A stretch of DNA of 64,000 bases from Lepidodermella squamata (taxonomy: Eukaryota > Gastrotricha): contig JBLDXI010000032.1 in the NCBI GenBank assembly GCA_047495785.1, positions 4,402,001 to 4,466,000 of the forward strand. The letters are read 5' to 3'. The translations under genes and the position numbers were made by a program. This document shows, piece by piece, positions 58,159-64,000 of the stretch. How positions within the stretch are numbered: the stretch's first letter is position 1; each line of letters opens with the position of its first letter. A model generated the notes under the pieces. That model did not search any database, had not been told where the DNA came from, and was given only the letters and a program-made list of their open reading frames with translations.

Positions 58159-58912
58159 TTAGTTATCACCCCAACGGCCCCATTGTCCGCGACCACCGCG
58201 ATTCCAGCCTCCGTGGCCACCCTCACGGCGATTGTTCCAGCGACCTCCACGGCCTCCACGGCCTCCACGGTGGTCCTTGCGGCCCTTTCCTTCCCATTTG
58301 CCACCCCTGCGACCTCCACGGCGACCCTTGCCCCACTTGCCGCCCTTGCCGCCTTTACCGCCCTTGCGTCCACCGTGACGGCGGCCGAATGCACCATGAC
58401 GGCCTCCGAATGGGCCCATGCCGCCGAATCCACCATGACGGCCACCGAATTGGCTCATGCCACCGAATCCACCATGACGGCCTCCGAATGGGCCCATTCC
58501 ACCATGGCGGCCACCGAATCTGCCGGGACGGCCTCCGAAGGGACCTGGGAATCTACCATGGCCTCGTGAAAGACCTTTCTCATCGGAATCGTCCTATTAC
58601 AGAATGATAAATCTCAATTTTACAGCCAAAATATCAAGACACCTGACTTACATCGTCATCATCGCTGTCATCGCTGCTGTCACTGCTGTCGCTGCTATCG
58701 CTATCATCGTCGCTATCGTCGTCGTTCCTATTGCCTCCACGACGGCCACCGAATCGACCGCCGAATCCTTTACCGCCAAATGGACCGCCCCATGGGCCAC
58801 CGCGGCCAACTTCGTTCTTTCCTCGCCATTCGTCGCCTCCACGACGACGTCCTGGCTCAGCCAAGGCGACTGCGAAGAGCGCGACAAGGATAGCAACTAC
58901 GGCAAAGCGCAT
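58159..58912 (-). CDS. Secreted Gly/Arg/Asp-rich protein L, 231 aa
   Basis: Exons 58912-58652 and 58593-58159 join in phase 0 across a 58-bp intron. Signal peptide MRFAVVAILVALFAVALA. The mature chain begins EPGRRRGGDEWRG, then Gly/Phe/Arg (GGPFGGKGFGGRFGGRRGG). A pure acidic Asp/Ser run follows (DDDSDDDSDSSDSSDSSDDS). Exon 2 is a tandem repeat of FGGRHGGFGGMGPFGGRHGG units, then a Lys/Arg/Gly-rich stretch (GRKGGKGGKGGKWGKGRRGG) ending GRWGDN. The acidic run could bind calcium and the basic run could pair with it; both are inference. No family is recognised. It is a companion of K. Confidence 0.78.
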
Positions 58913-58984
58913 GTTGGAATTAGTAGTAGATTGATAGGGATATTCTCGATGAGACTGGTTTGAATTCCGCTCATTTCGCTCGGC

Positions 58985-58992
58985 TTATATAG
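58985..58992 (-). promoter_or_regulatory. TATA box of gene L
   Basis: CTATATAA on the - strand, about 73 bp before the ATG at 58912. The same octamer serves gene G. Confidence 0.6.
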
Positions 58993-60088
58993 CCTCTGTG
59001 CTGGGTCGAATCCCATTCTGCCACCCATGAAACTTTGGCTGCGGCAAGCGTCGTGTGATTGCCATAATGCACGGGCAATCAACATCACAAGGTAATATTG
59101 AAAAAATGCATCAAATGTGCGTTGAGCTACATTTGTACGAATTCAGTCTACTGACTTAAGATTGATTGCCTTATTTATTGATTTGTTCGATCTGAGATCG
59201 CCGATTGGTGAGATCTTCGCTTTTCTGGTAGCTACGGTGTCGTGCTAATCCCCTGCGCTTCTTACACGCCACAACCCGGTTAAACCCAACGTTGTTTTTC
59301 GCAGTCAACCGATTTTTTTCTGTATCCATGTGATGATCTCCCACGTCATAAGTTCTTTTGTGTTCCTTGATCATTATTAAAATTACCAGGGAAAAGGTAG
59401 CTAATTGCTTGATGGCACTACACCTACGAGAGCACGACAGATGCTCAACCTTTCGAGCCTTTACTCTCGTGCTCACTAGAAAGTAATTAGTTGAAACCGC
59501 ATGACTCTCGTGTATATGCTAAATTTTCAGCTGCCAGATCAACCACTGAGAAGCATAAGCTTGTAGCAAAATTTGATTGTTGCCTGCTTGCTACAATTTG
59601 CGAACATCATTCCAGCTAACTTATCCTTTTTGCTACCAAATGGACGCATTCTACTCTACTTTACTCTCTTCTGATTTCTGAGACTGCCAGATAACTTTCT
59701 CCTGTCACCTGTAGCTTTGCAGTCAGAACGTAACTTGACTCGGAAGGCAGCATTGTAGATATTATGTAGAAGTAACAGATAATACATCAAATCTTGCCTT
59801 TTAATTCAATCACTTGCATTTATTCAATGCTATCATTCAATTTTGAATGGCAGTGCTAGTTTTTGCGCCAAGTCATGCGTAAAATCACGATCCCCTGACG
59901 AGCGGATACGGATAGATGACCAAAATGCATTGTATCAAAAACATCGAAGAGCCTAAACGCGGATATTGATGAAAATCTACACGGCGAAATAACTCCTAGG
60001 ATATGCTTATGCATATGATCATCTTAAAATAAAGTAACAACGGGTATTTCGTCGGACATATCATTGATGAGTGGAGCAGAGTCAAGGC
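58993..60088. other. Intergenic, no supported gene
   Basis: Nothing recognised. Confidence 0.35.
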
Positions 60089-62917
60089 TTAGAAGCCGTT
60101 GTAGTACGGCGCATAGCCACGACCAGCACCGGCAACAAGGGGACCAGCGACAGCACCATTCAGGCCAACACCGTTGTTGAAGCCGCCAACAGGGCCGTAG
60201 CCGTAAGAGCCGTAGCCAGGGTAAGCATAACCTCCAGCGTCGGCGTAACCGTTTCCATAACCGGTTGCTCCTCCTTGAGCTGCGCCGGCAGCTTGCTGCT
60301 GACCGCGAGAGCCCTGGCGGAAGGCACCTTGGCCTACCAAAAGTGACGAATTATTGTCTGATATTAAATTAATGTGAGAATCTAATTACCCTGGGCAGCT
60401 GCGCTACCCTGAGCAGCCTGAGCGCGGCCGAAGTTGGCAGCGGAGGCACGGCTGGCGGCGGCGGCTTGCGCACGAGCGTGTAATTCTTCCTCGGCGGCAA
60501 GAACGGTCTGCTCCTTGTCGTAGCCAGCAGCCTCGTGTTCACGACGACCGGAAAAACGACCTGCGCCAAACTGGGCAGCTCCTTGTTCACCAGCGGAGAA
60601 CCCACCTTGAGCAGCCGACGACTGTTGACCCTGAGCCGCGGAGCCCTGAGCAGCGGCGGCAGCAGCGGCACCATTAACTTTACCACCGGCTTGACCGGCA
60701 GCCTGGCCAGCGGCTTGGGCAGCAGCACCTTGTTGACCATTGAAGCCGTAAAAGCCTGGGGCTTGGAAACCATTCGAAGCAGCGCCGTTAGCGGCAGCAT
60801 TGCCACCGAAACCCGCAGCCGCGGAACCAGCAGCCTCTGTAGAAAAAAATATGTTGTTATTGAAATAACGGTAAAAGGGTTCAGCGTCCGATATAGGCTA
60901 TAGTGAGTGGAATTAAAAAGGAGCGCAAGCCAAAAGTCAAAGCGAAACCCTTATCAGAGTTTCGACACTGATTGCCTCTGATCATTCATAAAAACTTGGG
61001 GTGCGCGAGAATGTCTAATTCTGCTCCCTATTAAACGAGCAAGAAACGCGGCCGATAGAGCACGAATCTCGAATTGATTAAAAATGCTACTAAAATGACA
61101 AGGTCAAACTCTGCAAAAACCCGAGGAAATTCCGAGCTCAAAATATGTTTGCAAAGCCTCGAACAGTTCCTTGCAATCTTCTCAGTGAATACGTCGGGGT
61201 TAATCTACATAGCCGCAGATACCGAACAGATGCGAATATAATGCGAACAGATAAATAATGTTCTTCCGCTTCTTGGTCGGGAACGGCTATGGGCTTAATG
61301 TGGTCAACTCTATTTATATTTTTCCATGAAACAAGAAATTATCTGAGCTATTAAGCGAGTTCTTCAAGCATAGATGTGATGAAATATCTGAAGACTCTTT
61401 TCTCGCCTCAATGTTTTCTGTGGTTTCCAACTCTGGTACCGAGCGTCTCCCAGCAATGCTCAAAACCCGATGCTCTCTTCATGATACGAGCGAACCAACG
61501 GTCGACATAACGTACGTACGATGACCATTAGATGCTAATGATCGATTTGTATACAATCCCTAAAATGTGATCCGATGGCTGAATGTCTTCAAGCCATTGC
61601 GAGCAGTTAAATAAATACTTTGGGACTACTAGTCACTGGCAATAAGAAAATAGGACAGTTTCAAATCAGGAACATATTTCAGATTCCGGGCAAGTCGAGG
61701 AAATGTTATGGACCTGTTCTATAAACGACCACTGAAAACCTCGTGTCTGTAATATCGACGAGACAACGAACTAGATTGAGATTTGATTAGATAATTGCTA
61801 CTACTGAATCGATGCTTGGAATTCCCGTAAGCAGGTACATTTAATAGGCATAATGAGCAAATGTAGCGACAGTCATTATTCCCGGTGGATCCAATAAATG
61901 ACTGCAAATCAGCATAATGCATCCATGACTAATATCTCTGGAAGGTGCATATCGTTAGCATCGCGCCAAAACAACGACTTTAGTATTTATCGATTTTTAT
62001 GGAAAGTATATACGTTCGACCAGTAAACTTAAATTCAAATTTTGATCATTACTATCAGTGTTCAAAGAAGCCGAACGTGCTTAATCATTACGTTGAGCTC
62101 CTTGAAGTTCGATCGAATGAGTCATCAAAGTGGTTGTCTTGGCGCGTCGCTTGCGATATCTGTTCTAGTTCTGTCTTTCCTTGATAATAATTTCCTCTAC
62201 GTAATTTCCCTCATAGATTAGTCCTGGCCTATTAATTGAACGTGATTAAAATCTACACGCCCTAAGCTTGACAGCGATCTACAGGGGCGATAACAAAAAC
62301 CTTGGGCAGCAAATGCTCGCTAATAATGGTTAATTTCTAAAATCTATATGAGGAGAAATTAAAACAACGATATTGTAAGTAAAAACTATGTTCACTTACG
62401 CTGGCCTTGGATGTTAGAGTTTTGACCCTGGGCGAATCCAGAGCCCTGTCCCTTCTGGAATCCACCGGCAGCCGAATTGCCATACGAGCCAGCAGCAGCG
62501 GTCAACGAGCCAGCCTCAGCGACCTTGTCACGTACACCAAACGCCTGGTCACGGTTGTAACCGAAAAGCACTGACTGGCGGCGGTAGAACGAGCCAGCTT
62601 CAGAAGCAGCGGCTTCGCGATCACCAGCATTGCCGTATTCCTCCTCCGCGTTGCGACCGTTGCGAGCGTCGGCGTAGCCAGCACCACCTTCAGATCCCTG
62701 ATCGTAGCCAGCCGATCCGTCGTAGCCCTGGCCGTAACCCTGGCCGTAATTGCCAGCATAGCCATTTGCGGCATTCCCACCGTAAGCAGGACCGTACAAG
62801 GAACCAGCTAGTATAATCAAAGACTTTAGATGTTGGAGGAAGCGGAAGGCATTGTCGACGATGGCACTTACCGGCCGCGTTCGCGATCAAAGCGCAGACA
62901 ACGACTGCAGTGTACAT
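60089..62917 (-). CDS. Secreted Ala/Gly/Gln/Tyr-rich structural protein M, 381 aa
   Basis: Exons 62917-62872 (46 nt), 62807-62400, 60836-60390 and 60333-60089 sum to 1146 nt in one frame. Signal peptide MYTAVVVCALIANAAG. Exon 2 is Gly/Tyr/Gln-rich (YGQGYGQGYDGSAGYDQG), then helix-like with charges (EAGSFYRRQSVLFGYNRD). Exon 3 is Ala/Gln-rich and contains a diverged form of the family block (AAGYDKEQTVLAAEEELHAR). Exon 4 is Gly/Tyr-rich (YPGYGSYGYGPVGG) and ends RGYAPYYNGF. Exon 1 has the length and phase of A and B. Intron 2, 1563 bp, is by far the longest in the cluster, and I see no gene or transposon in it. Two genes sharing the locus cannot be excluded, but the phases fit one gene. Confidence 0.75.
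60837..62399 (-). other. 1563-bp intron 2 of gene M
   Basis: No coding frame, RNA gene or terminal repeat is seen inside. Its donor is GTAAGT (62399) and its acceptor CTACAG (60837). Confidence 0.5.
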
Positions 62918-64000
62918 GGTTGGGGCTTTCAAGTTTTAATGTCTATGATAATACAATTTGTTCCACACAGTAATTTTTCTACGAATAAGCCGTTGAAGAT
63001 TGCTAATACTATAGTTACTACTGTAAAGTTTAACAAGCAGTTGGATTTGCGAAGCTTTGACCGCCGGACAGCGTATAGAAAGCAGAAATACCTAGGCAAG
63101 CTGCATCAGGCGCAAGTACTTTTTAAGCCTGTTTCTGCCGATGAGCATACAACGATTTGAAGAACATCCTCATTTTTCTCGAAGTGGCGCAGTTATCGGC
63201 CCCATGTAATTTTGACGAGCTTCTACGACACTATTGCACCTAGGCCAGCAGGCTGGCTAGTTTTTTCCTCAGGTATCCCGTCATGTGTCGCGTGTTTTTG
63301 TTGCGCGCACCGCTCGGCCGTCATCAATTGCCGGGCTGCGTGAATACAAAGAATTACACACGTGGCAAAGGCAACAACAATCCCATGTTATCATCGCAAT
63401 TAATGATTCATTAGCGTAAATAGCCACGGCAGCAGCAGTAATAGCAGCAGCAGCAGCGGTGACGACGACCGGCTATCAACATATACTACTTCTTCTTCAA
63501 CACGCTCTTCATTACTTCATGTCGCTGTCTTGTAGCCACAACTTGGGAGAGCGCGATGATTCTAGAAAAAAGCCGTTGTGTGTAAGCCTCTGGCTAACCA
63601 ACTAAGCACGATAGGTTAAATATACATAGAATTATCGGATTATGTTATGCCCAACGCATTTATAATGGCGTGAAGCTGAACGAAATTTCACACACCACAA
63701 TTGACCGTTCACATATGTATTATAATGCGGCTGAGAGATCATATGTCTCTGCGATGACGCGGTTTCTCGTGTTATTTTTACGGCAAACGCTAATGCTGAA
63801 AAGTATTCCTGAATCATTGAAATTTGTTAATATCGTAAAACCAAAAATCGTGAAATATTGGCAAATTTCTTTCAACAATTTTATTAGAACAATTCAACTC
63901 GACGTTATTGGGTGACCCGGTGAGCCGAATAAAATTTGGTAAACACGTGGCTGGTCGGCGAGGCAAAATTTAGCGAAGCTCCGAGTTAATTGAGGTGCCA
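62918..64000. other. Right edge, no supported gene
   Basis: It should hold the promoter of M, but no clear TATA box is seen. A CAG/AGC trinucleotide run lies at 63428-63459. Confidence 0.4.
63428..63459. repeat. (CAG)n-type microsatellite
   Basis: GCAGCAGCAG, then AGCAGCAGCAGCAGC, with a short interruption. Confidence 0.85.

Noticed and set aside
1-64000. tRNA, rRNA, CRISPR or prokaryotic features
   Set aside because: No cloverleaf with A/B boxes, rRNA core or spaced repeat array was noticed by eye. All genes have spliceosomal introns or metazoan features. A tRNAscan or Rfam run could still find small RNAs.

Overview
The window is eukaryotic nuclear DNA from an ecdysozoan. A nematode is the best guess: most introns are 46-65 bp, with GTAAG-type donors and TTTCAG-type acceptors, and multi-exon genes are closely packed. 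The species cannot be named from the sequence, and another compact ecdysozoan such as a tardigrade is not excluded.

Region 1 (1-22312, + strand) holds three tandem genes for T-type (Cav3) voltage-gated calcium channel alpha-1 subunits. Copy 1 is cut by the left edge and starts in domain II. Copies 2 (6759-14074, 16 exons, 1758 aa) and 3 (15627-22312, 20 exons, 1752 aa) can be spliced by eye into single open frames. All keep four S1-S6 domains, arginine-rich S4 segments and P-loops. The pore residue in domain II is Asp in all three, so the filter reads E-D-D-D in the two complete copies instead of the E-E-D-D of vertebrate Cav3. Copy 2 needs an AT-AC intron just before IS1. Copy 3 carries an apparent new intron and a MITE-like insertion.

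Region 2 (22.4-32 kb) is a patchwork of small, mostly unrecognised genes on both strands. It includes a two-exon + gene (22491-23207), partial genes on both strands between 23265 and 24818, a broken vWA-like stretch, a four-exon cysteine-rich secreted protein (30077-30805), and a rearranged pseudogene fragment of that gene's 3' end.

Region 3 (32.4-63 kb) is a run of 13 genes, all on the - strand. Each encodes a small secreted protein of extreme composition (Gly/Ala/Gln/Asn/Tyr-rich, or Gly/Arg/Asp-rich). Seven share a conserved helix-like block (GRYDHAASLLAASERTS) and four share a second block (SGAQATGFGANAGQ). Several end in RGFFF or similar aromatic tails, and ten have a TATA box 65-150 bp before the ATG. 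This looks like a structural-protein locus (cuticle, eggshell, silk or adhesive), and I know of no family it matches. It is the most likely undescribed system here. Intergenic DNA holds a few repeats and hairpins and no RNA genes that I recognise.
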